This document shows, piece by piece, positions 45,867 to 55,823 of a stretch of 64,000 nt of DNA. The stretch's first letter is position 1; every line of letters starts with the position of its first letter. The DNA comes from Stenotrophomonas sp. SY1 (GTDB taxonomy: Bacteria; Pseudomonadota; Gammaproteobacteria; Xanthomonadales; Xanthomonadaceae): the NCBI RefSeq assembly GCF_021202945.1, contig NZ_JAJOYR010000001.1, forward strand, positions 1,240,001 through 1,304,000. Direction: 5' to 3'. Under the pieces are notes generated by a model. That model made no database searches. It was given only the letters and a program-made list of their open reading frames with translations, and had not been told where the DNA came from. The translations under genes and the position numbers were made by a program.

Positions 45867-46247
45867 ATGCGGAAAGGGGCCAAAACCAACAGCGCCCGAG
45901 CCCTGCGCCGGCGCATGACCGATGCCGAGCGTCGGCTCTGGTATCACCTGCGCGATCACCGCCTGCCTGGCTTCAAATTCCGTCGCCAACACCCCATCGG
46001 CCCCTACATCGTCGATTTCGTCTGCCTCGAACATCGGCTTGTCGTGGAACTGGATGGTGGCCAGCATGCCGCCGACCCCGATGATCCGGTTCGTGAAGCC
46101 TTCCTGAGGGGCAAGGGCTACCGCATGCTGCGCTTCTGGAATAATGAGGTCCTGAAGCACACCGCCGCGGTCTGCAAAAGCATCCACCGCGAAATGTCGG
46201 TCAATCCAGTCCCCGCCGGGTGCGGGGGCCAAGCAGAAGGCTGTTGA
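45867..46247 (+). CDS. DUF559 domain protein (Vsr/PD-(D/E)xK endonuclease-like)
   Basis: A 126-residue protein of the DUF559 family, whose members resemble very-short-patch-repair endonucleases. Visible motifs are RRMTDAERRLWYHLRDHRL, GFKFRRQHPIGPYIVDFVCLEHRLVVELDGGQH (candidate catalytic Asp and Glu of a PD-(D/E)xK fold) and GYRMLRFWNNEVL. It ends one base before the nadE start and could be co-translated with it. Such genes are scattered irregularly among genomes, often near repeats, as here. Biological role unknown. Confidence 0.85.
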   Translation: MRKGAKTNSARALRRRMTDAERRLWYHLRDHRLPGFKFRRQHPIGPYIVDFVCLEHRLVVELDGGQHAADPDDPVREAFLRGKGYRMLRFWNNEVLKHTAAVCKSIHREMSVNPVPAGCGGQAEGC

Positions 46248-46248
46248 T

Positions 46249-47886
46249 ATGTCCCAATCGCTACGCATCGCCCTGGCCCAGTTCGATTTCCCGGTGGGTG
46301 ATGTGACCGGCAATGCCGGCCGCATCATCCAATTGATGCACGAGGCGCGCGATGAGTACGGCGCCGATGTGGTGCTGTTCCCGGAACTGGCCATCAGCGG
46401 CTATCCACCGGAAGACCTGCTGCTGCGTCCGGCCTTTCTGCGCGACTGCGAACAGGCCATTGCCCGCATTGCGACCGAGGCAACCGGCGTCGTGGCGGTG
46501 GTGGGCTGGCCACAGAGCGCTGGGGCGGTGGTCTACAACGCGGCCAGCGTGCTGCGCAACGGCGAAGTCGCGACCACCTACCGCAAGCGCGAGCTGCCCA
46601 ACTACGCGGTCTTCGACGAACGGCGTTACTTTGACGTGGACCCCGATCGTGACAACTGCGTGTTCGAGGTCAACGGCGTGCAGGTCGGCCTGGTGATCTG
46701 TGAGGACCTGTGGTTCTCCGAGCCGCTGATGGGCACCGTGAAAGCCGGTGCCGAGGTGGTGCTGGTGCCCAACGCCTCGCCCTACGAACGCGGCAAGCAC
46801 GCCCAGCGCGATGCGCTGTTGGCCGAGCGGTGCAGTGAGAGCAAGGTGGGCATCGCCTACCTGAACACGGTGGGCGGCCAGGACGCGCTGGTGTTCGACG
46901 GCGCGTCGGTGGTGGCCGATGGCGATGGTTCCGTGCATCCGGCGGCGGTGGCATTCGCCGAGGAGATGCTGGTTGTCGAGTACAACGTGGAAGCGCGCAG
47001 TTTCATGCCGCTGCGCTGGATCGACGACGGCGACGAAAGCATGGACGCGCTGGCCTGGCGTGCGGTGACCCGTGGAATCCAGGACTACTGCAGCAAGAAT
47101 GGCTTCAGCAAGGTCTGGCTGGGGCTCTCTGGCGGTATCGACTCCGCACTGGTACTGGCACTGGCGGTGGATGCGCTGGGCGCGGACAACGTCACCGCGG
47201 TGAGCCTGCCCTCGCGCTACACCGCCGATCTGTCCAATGATCTGGCGGTCGAACAGTGCCGCGCGCTGGGCGTGAAGCTGGAGACGGTGCCGATCGAACC
47301 GGCGTTCCAGGGGCTGATGCAGTCGCTGTCGGCGATGTTCGAGGGCCAGGCAGCGGACGTGACCGAGGAGAACCTGCAGTCGCGCAGCCGTGGCGTGATC
47401 CTGATGGCGCTTGCCAACAAGTTCGGCGGCCTGTTGCTGACCACCGGCAACAAGAGCGAGTACGCGGTGGGCTACGCCACCATCTATGGCGACATGTGCG
47501 GTGGCTATGCGCCGCTGAAGGACCTGTACAAGACCGAGGTCTACGGGTTGTCCAAGTGGCGCAACACCGTAGGCGGTGCGCCTGTGATCCCGCCCGCGGT
47601 GATCGCCCGCGCACCGTCGGCCGAGCTGCGTGAGAACCAGACCGATCAGGATTCACTGCCGGCCTACGACGTGCTGGACGGCATCCTGTATCGCTTCATC
47701 GACCAGGAACAGTCGCGCGAGGACATTATCGGCGCGGGCTATTCGCCTGAGGTGGTGGACCGGGTGTTGCGACTGGTGCGCATCAGCGAATGGAAGCGGC
47801 ACCAGGCCGCGCCGGGGCCGAAGGTCTCGCGCCGTGCGTTCGGTCGCGAGCGGCGCTACCCGATCAGCAACGGCTACTGGGGTTGA
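46249..47886 (+). CDS. nadE: Glutamine-dependent NAD+ synthetase
   Basis: A 545-residue two-domain enzyme for the last step of NAD+ synthesis. The N-terminal nitrilase-like glutaminase has the triad E46 (FPELAISGY), K113 (YRKREL) and C151 (LVICEDLWF). The C-terminal synthetase has the ATP loop SGGIDS at 294-299 and the NAD-binding SEYAVGYATIYGDMCGG and GYAPLKDLYKTEVY. The ATG overlaps nothing but sits one base after the DUF559 stop. It ends RRYPISNGYWG, the normal C terminus. Confidence 0.97.
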   Translation: MSQSLRIALAQFDFPVGDVTGNAGRIIQLMHEARDEYGADVVLFPELAISGYPPEDLLLRPAFLRDCEQAIARIATEATGVVAVVGWPQSAGAVVYNAASVLRNGEVATTYRKRELPNYAVFDERRYFDVDPDRDNCVFEVNGVQVGLVICEDLWFSEPLMGTVKAGAEVVLVPNASPYERGKHAQRDALLAERCSESKVGIAYLNTVGGQDALVFDGASVVADGDGSVHPAAVAFAEEMLVVEYNVEARSFMPLRWIDDGDESMDALAWRAVTRGIQDYCSKNGFSKVWLGLSGGIDSALVLALAVDALGADNVTAVSLPSRYTADLSNDLAVEQCRALGVKLETVPIEPAFQGLMQSLSAMFEGQAADVTEENLQSRSRGVILMALANKFGGLLLTTGNKSEYAVGYATIYGDMCGGYAPLKDLYKTEVYGLSKWRNTVGGAPVIPPAVIARAPSAELRENQTDQDSLPAYDVLDGILYRFIDQEQSREDIIGAGYSPEVVDRVLRLVRISEWKRHQAAPGPKVSRRAFGRERRYPISNGYWG

Positions 47887-48052
47887 GGGGTTTCTCTCCT
47901 TCTGGTGCGATTGCCGAGCCCCTTTGTCCCTTGCATCAGCGCAAGGACGGGGGGCGCGGAGCGGCGGCGCAGGGGAGGAGTGGGAGGTAGCCCGAAAGCG
48001 GGGGCTTGATCCCATCCCGGACCAAGCAGGCGCCCGATCACGCGGGCAAAAG

Positions 48053-48078
48053 AAAAGGGGCCTTGCGGCCCCTTTTCA
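48053..48078 (-). terminator. Terminator of bamD
   Basis: AAAAGGGGCC-TTGC-GGCCCCTTTT; on the minus strand it is followed by CTTTTCTTTTG. A perfect 10-bp stem beyond the bamD stop. The preceding 160 bp after nadE holds no supported gene. Confidence 0.88.
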
Positions 48079-48103
48079 GTATCAGTCGTCGAACCGTGCA
48101 GCC

Positions 48104-48985
48104 TTAGTCGCGATTCATGGTCGCATTGCTCTGACCAGTGGCCACGGACTTCTCGCCAGCGAACGGGTTGAGCTTGCGGATCATCCACGGGTACTTCGGC
48201 CAGTTGCCGGCCAGCCAAGGGTGCTCGGGCTGGTTCAGCTCCAGCACGCGGCGGGCGTCGTCGGCCAGGGTCTTGTTGCCGATGTGGGTGTAGGCCTCGC
48301 CCAGCAGCGCCACGGCGTCGTACTGGAAGGCGCTCTGCGGGTAGGTTTCCAGCAGGTAGTTGGCGCGGCCGGCGGCCGAGACCCAGGCGCCGCGACGGGC
48401 GTAGTACAGGGCGTTGTCCAGCTCGTGCTGGGCGAACACGTCGCGCAGCTCGACCATGCGCTGGCGTGCGTCGGCGGCGTAGCGGCTGTTCGGGTAGCGC
48501 TCGGTGACGATGTTGAAGTCGGCATAGGCCTGGCGCGGGGTGGCCAGGTCACGACGGCTCGGGTCAAGCGACCACACCCGGCGCAGGAATACCGTGTCGC
48601 GGTTGCCGTTGGCCAGGCCGCGCAGGTAGTACAGGTAGGCGATGTTGCGGTGGGTCGGGTAGGTGCGGATGAAGCGGTCGATGCTCGACACCGCGTCATC
48701 GTTCTTGCCGGCCTTGTACTGGGCATAGGCGGTTTCGATCATCGCCTGCTCGGTGTATGGGCCGTACGGATACTGCGCAATCAAGCGCTTGAAGCTGCTT
48801 TCGGCGCCGGACCAGTTGCCGCCCTCCATCAGCTTGTGGCTCTTTTCAAAGAGCTGTTCGACCGGCGCGCCTTCGTCGGCGTCCTTCTTCTTGTCGCCGC
48901 GGTGGCAACCAGTAGCGACGAAAACCAGAACCAGCAGCAGGGCGGTAAGGCGGACGGGCGCGGACAGCAGGGAGCGTCGGATCAT
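48104..48985 (-). CDS. bamD: Outer-membrane protein assembly lipoprotein BamD
   Basis: Essential BAM-complex lipoprotein of 293 residues on the inner face of the outer membrane. The signal peptide ends at lipobox VATGC with C27. Five TPR-like repeats follow (for example VEQLFEKSHKLMEGGNWSGAE.., SSIDRFIRTYPTHRNIAYLYYLRG), as in the YfiO/ComL family. The C-terminal tail KSVATGQSNATMNRD is longer than in E. coli. Divergent from rluD, an arrangement conserved in gammaproteobacteria. Confidence 0.95.
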   Translation of the reverse strand: MIRRSLLSAPVRLTALLLVLVFVATGCHRGDKKKDADEGAPVEQLFEKSHKLMEGGNWSGAESSFKRLIAQYPYGPYTEQAMIETAYAQYKAGKNDDAVSSIDRFIRTYPTHRNIAYLYYLRGLANGNRDTVFLRRVWSLDPSRRDLATPRQAYADFNIVTERYPNSRYAADARQRMVELRDVFAQHELDNALYYARRGAWVSAAGRANYLLETYPQSAFQYDAVALLGEAYTHIGNKTLADDARRVLELNQPEHPWLAGNWPKYPWMIRKLNPFAGEKSVATGQSNATMNRD

Positions 48986-49100
48986 GGGTCGGGGCAGGAC
49001 GCGGCAGGAATACGAAGGGGCGATGATAGCCTAGTGGCCTGTCCTGCGACTGACTGTTGCCGTCAGGACCCCCCAAATCGCCTCTACCCGGTCCAGAAAC

Positions 49101-50090
49101 ATGTCCGAGAACACCTCCTCCAGCCAGCGCCAGGCGCTGGTCCCCGATTCGGCCGCAGGCCGCCGCTTCGACGCGGTGCTGGCCGAACTCTTCCCCGAAT
49201 TCTCCCGCTCACGGCTGACCGAGTGGATCAAATCCGGCGCAGTGCTGCTCGATGGCGAGCCGGCACGTCCGCGTGATCCGGTTCGCGGTGGCGAGCTGGC
49301 TACGCTGAATGCGGTGCTGGAAACCGAGGTCAACGCGCTGCCGGAGGACATCCCGCTGTCCATCCTGTACGAGGACGAGCACGTGTTCGTCATCGACAAG
49401 CCGGCCGGTCTGGTGGTCCACCCCGGCGCCGGCAATCCCACCGGCACGCTGGTCAATGCGCTGCTGTTCCGTGACCCGGAAATCGCCAAGGTGCCTCGCG
49501 CCGGCGTGGTCCACCGCCTGGACAAGGACACCAGCGGCATCATGATGGTGGCCCGTACGGTGCAGGCGCAGACCGCGCTGGTGGAGCAGTTGGCTGCCCG
49601 TGAGGTGCACCGCCAGTACCTGGCCGTGGTGGTTGGCGCGCTGGTCTCCGGCGGCAGCGTGGATGCGCCGATCGACCGCCACCCGCGTGACCGCCTGCGC
49701 ATGGGCGTGCGCGAGGACGGCAAGGACGCGGTGACCCATTACCGCCTGCGTGAGCGCTTCCGCGCGCATACGGCGCTGGAGTGCCGCCTGGAAACTGGTC
49801 GTACCCACCAGATCCGCGTGCACATGGCGCATCTGAAGCACGCCATCGTCGGTGACCCGCTGTACGGCGGCGCGCTGAAGCTGCCCAAGGGCGCCAGCGA
49901 CGAGCTGGTCGCGCAGCTGCGCGGCTTCAAGCGCCAGGCGCTGCATGCCGAAACGCTGGAGTTCCAGCACCCGATCACCGGCGAGACCATCAGCAACACC
50001 GCGCCGGTGCCGGCCGACCTGCTGGCACTGATGAAGGCGCTGCGCGAGGACTCCAAGGCGTTTGCCGAGCGCGACCGGGACCGCTGGTAA
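49101..50090 (+). CDS. rluD: 23S rRNA pseudouridine synthase
   Basis: Makes pseudouridines in helix 69 of 23S rRNA (1911/1915/1917 in E. coli). The 329-residue product has an N-terminal S4 domain ([26 protein letters not shown]), catalytic D141 in [10 protein letters not shown], and the [12 protein letters not shown] and GDPLYGG motifs. The start ATG at 49101 follows CGGTCCAGAAAC. It is followed with a one-base overlap by pgeF, as in many relatives. Confidence 0.95.
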   Translation: MSENTSSSQRQALVPDSAAGRRFDAVLAELFPEFSRSRLTEWIKSGAVLLDGEPARPRDPVRGGELATLNAVLETEVNALPEDIPLSILYEDEHVFVIDKPAGLVVHPGAGNPTGTLVNALLFRDPEIAKVPRAGVVHRLDKDTSGIMMVARTVQAQTALVEQLAAREVHRQYLAVVVGALVSGGSVDAPIDRHPRDRLRMGVREDGKDAVTHYRLRERFRAHTALECRLETGRTHQIRVHMAHLKHAIVGDPLYGGALKLPKGASDELVAQLRGFKRQALHAETLEFQHPITGETISNTAPVPADLLALMKALREDSKAFAERDRDRW

Positions 50091-50869
50091 TGGCCGACGC
50101 GTTGCCGCTGCTGATGGCCGATTGGCCAGCGCCGCCGGGCGTGCATGCCTTCACCACGCAGCGGCATGGCGCGGGTGGCTCGCTGCCGCCGTTCGATACG
50201 TTCAACCTGGGCAACCGGACCGCGGCCGATGGCGATGATCCGGCGCAGGTGCAGCGTAATCGCGACGAACTGATCCGGCTTGCCGGGCTGCCGTCCGCGC
50301 CGCACTGGCTGCGTCAGGTGCACGGCACCGGTGTGCTGCGTTTCGAAGCGCCGCCCCGAGGGCAGGGTATCGAGGCCGAGCCGGCTGCCGACGCGGCGGT
50401 GACGTCGGTGCCCGGCGTGGTGCTGGCCATCCTCACCGCCGATTGCCTGCCGGCGGTATTCGCCGCGCGCGACGGCAGCGAAGTCGCCGCGGCCCATGCG
50501 GGCTGGCGTGGCTTGGCCGACGGCATGCTGGAGGCCACCTTGGCCGCGATGCAGACGCCGGCTGCTGAGGTGGTTGCCTGGCTCGGGCCGGCGGCAGGCC
50601 CGGACAATTACGAGGTCGGCAGCGACGTGCGTGATGCCTTCCTGGCCCATTCCGGTGCCGCCGAGCTGGCATTCACGGCGACTCGCCCGGGGCATTGGCG
50701 GGTTGATCTGTACGCACTTGCCCGGCAGCGCTTGCAGGCGGCCGGTATGAAGCCGGCTGACATTCATGGTGGTGACCACTGCACCATCGGCGAGGCCGCA
50801 CGCTGGTTCTCGCACCGGCGGGATCGACGCAGCGGTCGTATCGCAACGCTGGTGTGGATGGCGCCATGA
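50090..50869 (+). CDS. pgeF: Peptidoglycan editing factor (multicopper-oxidase-like YfiH family)
   Basis: A 259-residue YfiH/laccase-domain protein, reported in E. coli to remove wrongly built L-Ser-containing peptidoglycan precursors; other members act as purine nucleoside enzymes. The metal-site residues are visible in LRQVHGTGV, LTADCLPAVF and AAAHAGWRGLADGM. It ends in HGGDHCTIGEAARWFSHRRDRRSGR. It overlaps rluD upstream and the DUF4166-like gene downstream (ATGA), so all three are one operon. Confidence 0.93.
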   Translation: MADALPLLMADWPAPPGVHAFTTQRHGAGGSLPPFDTFNLGNRTAADGDDPAQVQRNRDELIRLAGLPSAPHWLRQVHGTGVLRFEAPPRGQGIEAEPAADAAVTSVPGVVLAILTADCLPAVFAARDGSEVAAAHAGWRGLADGMLEATLAAMQTPAAEVVAWLGPAAGPDNYEVGSDVRDAFLAHSGAAELAFTATRPGHWRVDLYALARQRLQAAGMKPADIHGGDHCTIGEAARWFSHRRDRRSGRIATLVWMAP

Positions 50870-51402
50870 CCCGGCCGTTGTTCGAACAGGTGCTTGGCGC
50901 CGGGTTCGGGCAACTGCCGCCGCAACTCCGCGCGCTGCATTCGGTGCGAGGGAGGCAGCGCTGGAGTGGGCAGGGTGAAGTCCTGCGTGGCACGCATTGG
51001 CTGGTGGCGCCATGCGCGTGGCTGGCGCGCTTGCCGCCTACATCTTCAGTGCCGGTCAGCGTTGAGTTCGTGGTGGATGCGAACGGTGAACAATGGAACC
51101 GCCAGTTCGGCCCGGCGCGCATGGCGTCGCGGCTGTGGCAGCGCAATGGGCAGCTGATGGAACGGCTGGGGGCGATGCGCTTCTGCTTTGCACTGGACGT
51201 GGTGGAGGGGCAGATCCTGTGGCGGGCACAGCGCGTGTGGGCGTTCGGCATCGTGCCGTTGCCGGCACGCTGGTTTGCCCAGGTGCATTGCCGTGAGCGC
51301 GAGCGTAATGGGCGCTACGAGTTTCTGGTGGATGTCGCGATGCCGGTGATCGGGCGGTTGATCCGATATGAGGGTTGGCTGTTGCCGGACGGGAGCAGGT
51401 GA
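50866..51402 (+). CDS. DUF4166-like hypothetical protein
   Basis: A 178-residue product from the ATG at 50866, overlapping the pgeF stop by four bases. Features such as LPPQLRALHSVRGRQRWSGQGEV, WNRQFGPARMASRLW and YEFLVDVAMPVIGRLIRYEGWL agree with my memory of the DUF4166 family, often found as a stand-alone gene or fused to saccharopine-dehydrogenase-like proteins. No signal peptide. The function is unknown. Its position at the end of the rluD-pgeF operon is probably incidental. Confidence 0.7.
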   Translation: MTRPLFEQVLGAGFGQLPPQLRALHSVRGRQRWSGQGEVLRGTHWLVAPCAWLARLPPTSSVPVSVEFVVDANGEQWNRQFGPARMASRLWQRNGQLMERLGAMRFCFALDVVEGQILWRAQRVWAFGIVPLPARWFAQVHCRERERNGRYEFLVDVAMPVIGRLIRYEGWLLPDGSR

Positions 51403-51415
51403 AGGGCGAAGAGCT

Positions 51416-51622
51416 ACCCTCACCCCAACCCCTCTCCCGCCGGCGGGAGAGGGGCTAGTTCACTGCGAGTCGATGCATCCGCTCTCTCGCAGGCGGGAAG
51501 GCGGCTAGCTCATTGCGAGTCGCCGCATTCCGCTCTCCCACATGCTGGAGAGGGACTGCTTACTTACAAGTCGGCGCATTCAGAGCCTCTCTCCCGTTTA
51601 AGGGAGAGGGGTTGGGGTGAGG
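51416..51622. repeat. Modular hairpin array (four hairpins, related spacers, inverted outer arms)
   Basis: Left arm CCCTCACCCCAACCCCTCTC and its hairpin, then two weaker hairpins (CTCTCTCGCAGGCGGGAAGG and GCTCTCCCACATGCTGGAGA), then a strong one whose right arm is GGGGTTGGGGTGAGGG. Between them three spacers match each other: CTAGTTCACTGCGAGTCGAT, CTAGCTCATTGCGAGTCGCC and CTTACTTACAAGTCGGCGC, all leading to a GCATTC-like end. The unit is about 50-55 bp. It separates the pgeF operon from the convergent otsA gene. Confidence 0.75.
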
Positions 51623-51635
51623 GCAGGCTCCTGCT

Positions 51636-53002
<1,367 letters not shown>

Positions 53003-53006
<4 letters not shown>

Positions 53007-54784
53007 GAAGCCTCCTGCCAGTTGCGCGACAGGCGCATCGCCGCCGTGATCAGGCCGACGTGCGAGTAGGTCTGCGGGAAGTTGCCCCATTGTTCGCCAT
53101 CGCTGAAGGCCAGGTCTTCGGACAGCAGGCCGACATGATTGCGCTGGGCCAGGACGTTCTCGAACATCTCGCGTGCTTCGTCGATGCGGCCGATGGCGGC
53201 CAGTGCGTCGATGTACCAGAACGTGCAGATGGTGAAGCTGGTTTCCGGCGTGCCGAAGTCATCCGGTGCGATGTAGCGGAACAGCGCGCCCTCATGCTTG
53301 AGATCGCGGCCGATGGCCTGGACCGTGGCGATGTAGCGCGGGTCCATCGCATCGATGAAGCCGATGTCGGCCAGCAGCAACAGGGAGGCGTCGAGGTGAT
53401 GGCCGTCCCAGGCATCGGTGAAATGGCCACGCACCGGATTCCAGGCGCGCTCCAGCACCCGCTCACGCACGACGTTGGCGCGCTCGCGCCACAGCGTTGC
53501 GCGCTCATGCAGGTCCAGCCGGGTGGCGATCTTGGACAGCCGATCGCATGCGGCCCAGCACATCGCCGAGGTGTACGTGTGCACCGACGTACGGCCCCGG
53601 AACTCCCACAAACCGGCATCGGGTACGTCGTGCAGGGCATGGGCGCGCTCGCCCAGCAACTCCAGTCGCGCGAAGGTATGCGCATCGCCGGGCGCTTCCA
53701 GTCGCTGGTCGAAGAACAACTGGGTGGAGGCAAGCACCACCGAACCGTACACATCGTGCTGCTTCTGCACCCAGGCCAGGTTGCCGCGCCGCACCGGGCC
53801 CATGCCGCGATAACCGGCCAGTGATGGTACTTCGTGTTCTTCCAGATGCGTTTCCATGCCAATGCCGTACAGCGGCTGCAGCGTGCCGTCGGTGCTGGCC
53901 AGATTGAAGATGTAGCGCAGGAACTCTTCCATCGAGCGGGTCGCGCCGAGGCGATTGAGCGCACGCACGACGAAGGCGGCATCGCGCAGCCAGCAATAGC
54001 GGTAGTCCCAGTTGCGGGAGCTGCCCGGTGCCTCCGGGATGGAGGTGGTCATCGCCGCGATGATGGCGCCGCTGTCCTCGTATTGGCACAGCTTCAAGGT
54101 GATGGCGCTGCGGATGACCGCTTCCTGCCATTCCAGCGGAACGGAAAGGTAACGAACCCATTCGCGCCAGTAGTCGGTGGTGCGCTGCTGGGCTTCCTGG
54201 GCATAGCCGGAGAGCGTGCGTTCGAGGGTTTCATCCACGCCCAGCACCAGCTCCATCGGTTGTGCGAGTACGAACGGCAGTCCATCGCGAACGAAACGCA
54301 CCGGTACGTCGGTGGTAAGGCGCAGGGTGAAACCGGGCAGCAGCCAACGCAGATGATTGCTGCCCCACGTGCTTTCGGGCTTGCGCGCGCCCCAGTCGGC
54401 CAGTGGCCGCACGTGGACGCGGATGCGTGGGCTGCCCGACAGCGGACGGATGCGGCGGATCAGGCTCGGCGGCCGGTAGATGCGCCCGTGGCGTTTCCAG
54501 CGTGGCGCGAAATCGATCACTTCCACCGCGCCGCCGTGGCTGTCGTGCAGCACGGTACGTACGATGGCGGTGTTGGCGATGTAGTGCTGTTCGCTGTCGG
54601 CGAAGTCTTCCAGCTCGATAATGAAATCGCCGCCTTCCTGCTCGCGCGGGGAGAGCAACGCGCAGAACGCCGGATCACCATCGAAGGCGGGCAGGCAGCT
54701 CCAGACGATGCGGGCGCGTTTGTCGATCAGTGCGCCGTAGCTGCCATTGCCGATGACGGCCAGGTCGAGGTTGGCCTGGTGCAT
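53003..54784 (-). CDS. Glycoside hydrolase family 15 protein (glucoamylase/trehalase-like)
   Basis: A 593-residue (alpha/alpha)6-barrel enzyme with a N-terminal beta-sandwich domain (MHQANLDLAVIGNGSYGALID..). The catalytic domain shows SRNWDYRYCWLRDAAF, RGMGPVRRGNLAWVQKQHDVYGSVV and, near the end, CTFWYIDALAAIGR and NHVGLLSEDLAF. The AGGAG before 54784 sets the start. No signal peptide, so it is cytoplasmic. Relatives hydrolyse trehalose or short alpha-glucans. Its place between the synthase and phosphatase genes suggests turnover of trehalose or a regulatory role in its pool size. Confidence 0.9.
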
Positions 54785-54798
54785 GGGTTCTCCTGTTG

Positions 54799-55551
54799 TC
54801 AGGTGGATCGGGCGGCGTTGTGCAGCCACGCATGGACGGCGGCCACATCCGCCAGCGCGTAGCGCGCAAGGCTGTGCGTGCGTGCGCCGACCAGCACGCC
54901 GTGGCCACCGAGCTGTGCGGCGATGCCAAAGCCGTGTTCGTCGGTGAGGTCATCGCCGATGAATACCGGGCGGCGGCCAGCGAACGGCGGTGCTTCCATC
55001 AACGCCAGCAGGGCCTTGCCCTTGTCGTGGTCGGCGGCGATGAATTCGATGACGTGGTTGCCGGGTTGCACGCGTACGCCGGGCAGGTGCGGCAGTTGCG
55101 CGCGGGCGAAGGCGATGACTGCCGAAGCGGCGTCGGGCGCATTGCGCCAATGCAGCGCCAGCGCCTGGCCCTTGTTTTCCACCAGCATGCCGGGGTGGCG
55201 CTGGGCGAGGTTTTCCGCTTGCCGGTGCAATGCATGCAGCCAGTGCGCGGTGGCTGAGACGGGCGGGTCAGCGTTGGCTGTGTGCCGCAGTTGCGCGCCA
55301 TGCAGGCCGGCAGCCGGTAGTCGCACCGGTGAGAACAGCGCATCGAGTTGGGAAATGCTGCGGCCGCTGACCAAGGCCAACGCGCCTTTCAGGCGCAGCG
55401 ATAGCAGGGCTAGCAGATGCGGTAGGTCGTCGGCTGGAATCACCTTGTCCGGGTGGTCGGCAAAAGCGACCAAGGTGCCGTCGACATCGAGAAACAACGC
55501 ATCGTTGTCTGCCAGCGCCGGGGGAGGCGAACGCTGTAGTTCTTCGAGCAT
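54799..55551 (-). CDS. otsB: Trehalose-6-phosphate phosphatase
   Basis: HAD-superfamily phosphatase of 250 residues. The nucleophile and acid are D22/D24 in FLDVDGTLVAF; LVSGRSISQLD, the lysine in KGKALL, and GDDLTDEHGF complete the active site. It releases trehalose from the OtsA product. The first gene of the operon; the next start is 14 bp on. Confidence 0.95.
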   Translation of the reverse strand: MLEELQRSPPPALADNDALFLDVDGTLVAFADHPDKVIPADDLPHLLALLSLRLKGALALVSGRSISQLDALFSPVRLPAAGLHGAQLRHTANADPPVSATAHWLHALHRQAENLAQRHPGMLVENKGQALALHWRNAPDAASAVIAFARAQLPHLPGVRVQPGNHVIEFIAADHDKGKALLALMEAPPFAGRRPVFIGDDLTDEHGFGIAAQLGGHGVLVGARTHSLARYALADVAAVHAWLHNAARST

Positions 55552-55671
55552 GCGGCCACTATGACGCAGGGGATGTTAGGGGGAGGTGTGCGGTGGTTGT
55601 GCTTTGGAGTGGCTCTCACTCTGAACCCCTTGAAAAGCAGCGCTCACCCTCATTTCCCAGAAGAGTTGCGC

Positions 55672-55720
55672 TCACCCCACCCCCTCTCCCGCACGCGGGA
55701 GAGGGGGTGGGGTGAGGGGA
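55672..55720. repeat. Single complete hairpin of the CCCTCACCCC family
   Basis: GCTCACCCCACCCCCTCTCCCGC-AC-GCGGGAGAGGGGGTGGGGTGAGGG in near-perfect symmetry: a stem of about 22 bp. It corresponds to the two outer arms of the longer arrays with one hairpin and no spacer. Confidence 0.8.
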
Positions 55721-55772
55721 GTCTTGAAGTTTTTCTCGTCAGCGTTGCGCATTCAAAGAAACGCTGAAAACA

Positions 55773-55800
55773 ACAAGCCGGCCATGTGGCCGGCTTGTCA
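55773..55800 (-). terminator. Terminator of the OmpA-family gene
   Basis: ACAAGCCGGCCA-TG-TGGCCGGCTTGT with TTGTTTTC following on the minus strand: a 12-bp perfect stem. Confidence 0.88.
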
Positions 55801-55823
55801 TCAACAACCGCTGCAATCGCGCA

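Noticed and set aside
51416-51622. Possible CRISPR array
   Set aside because: Repeated hairpins with spacers look array-like, but the 'spacers' are related to each other and the 'repeats' are diverged, the opposite of CRISPR; no cas genes are present.
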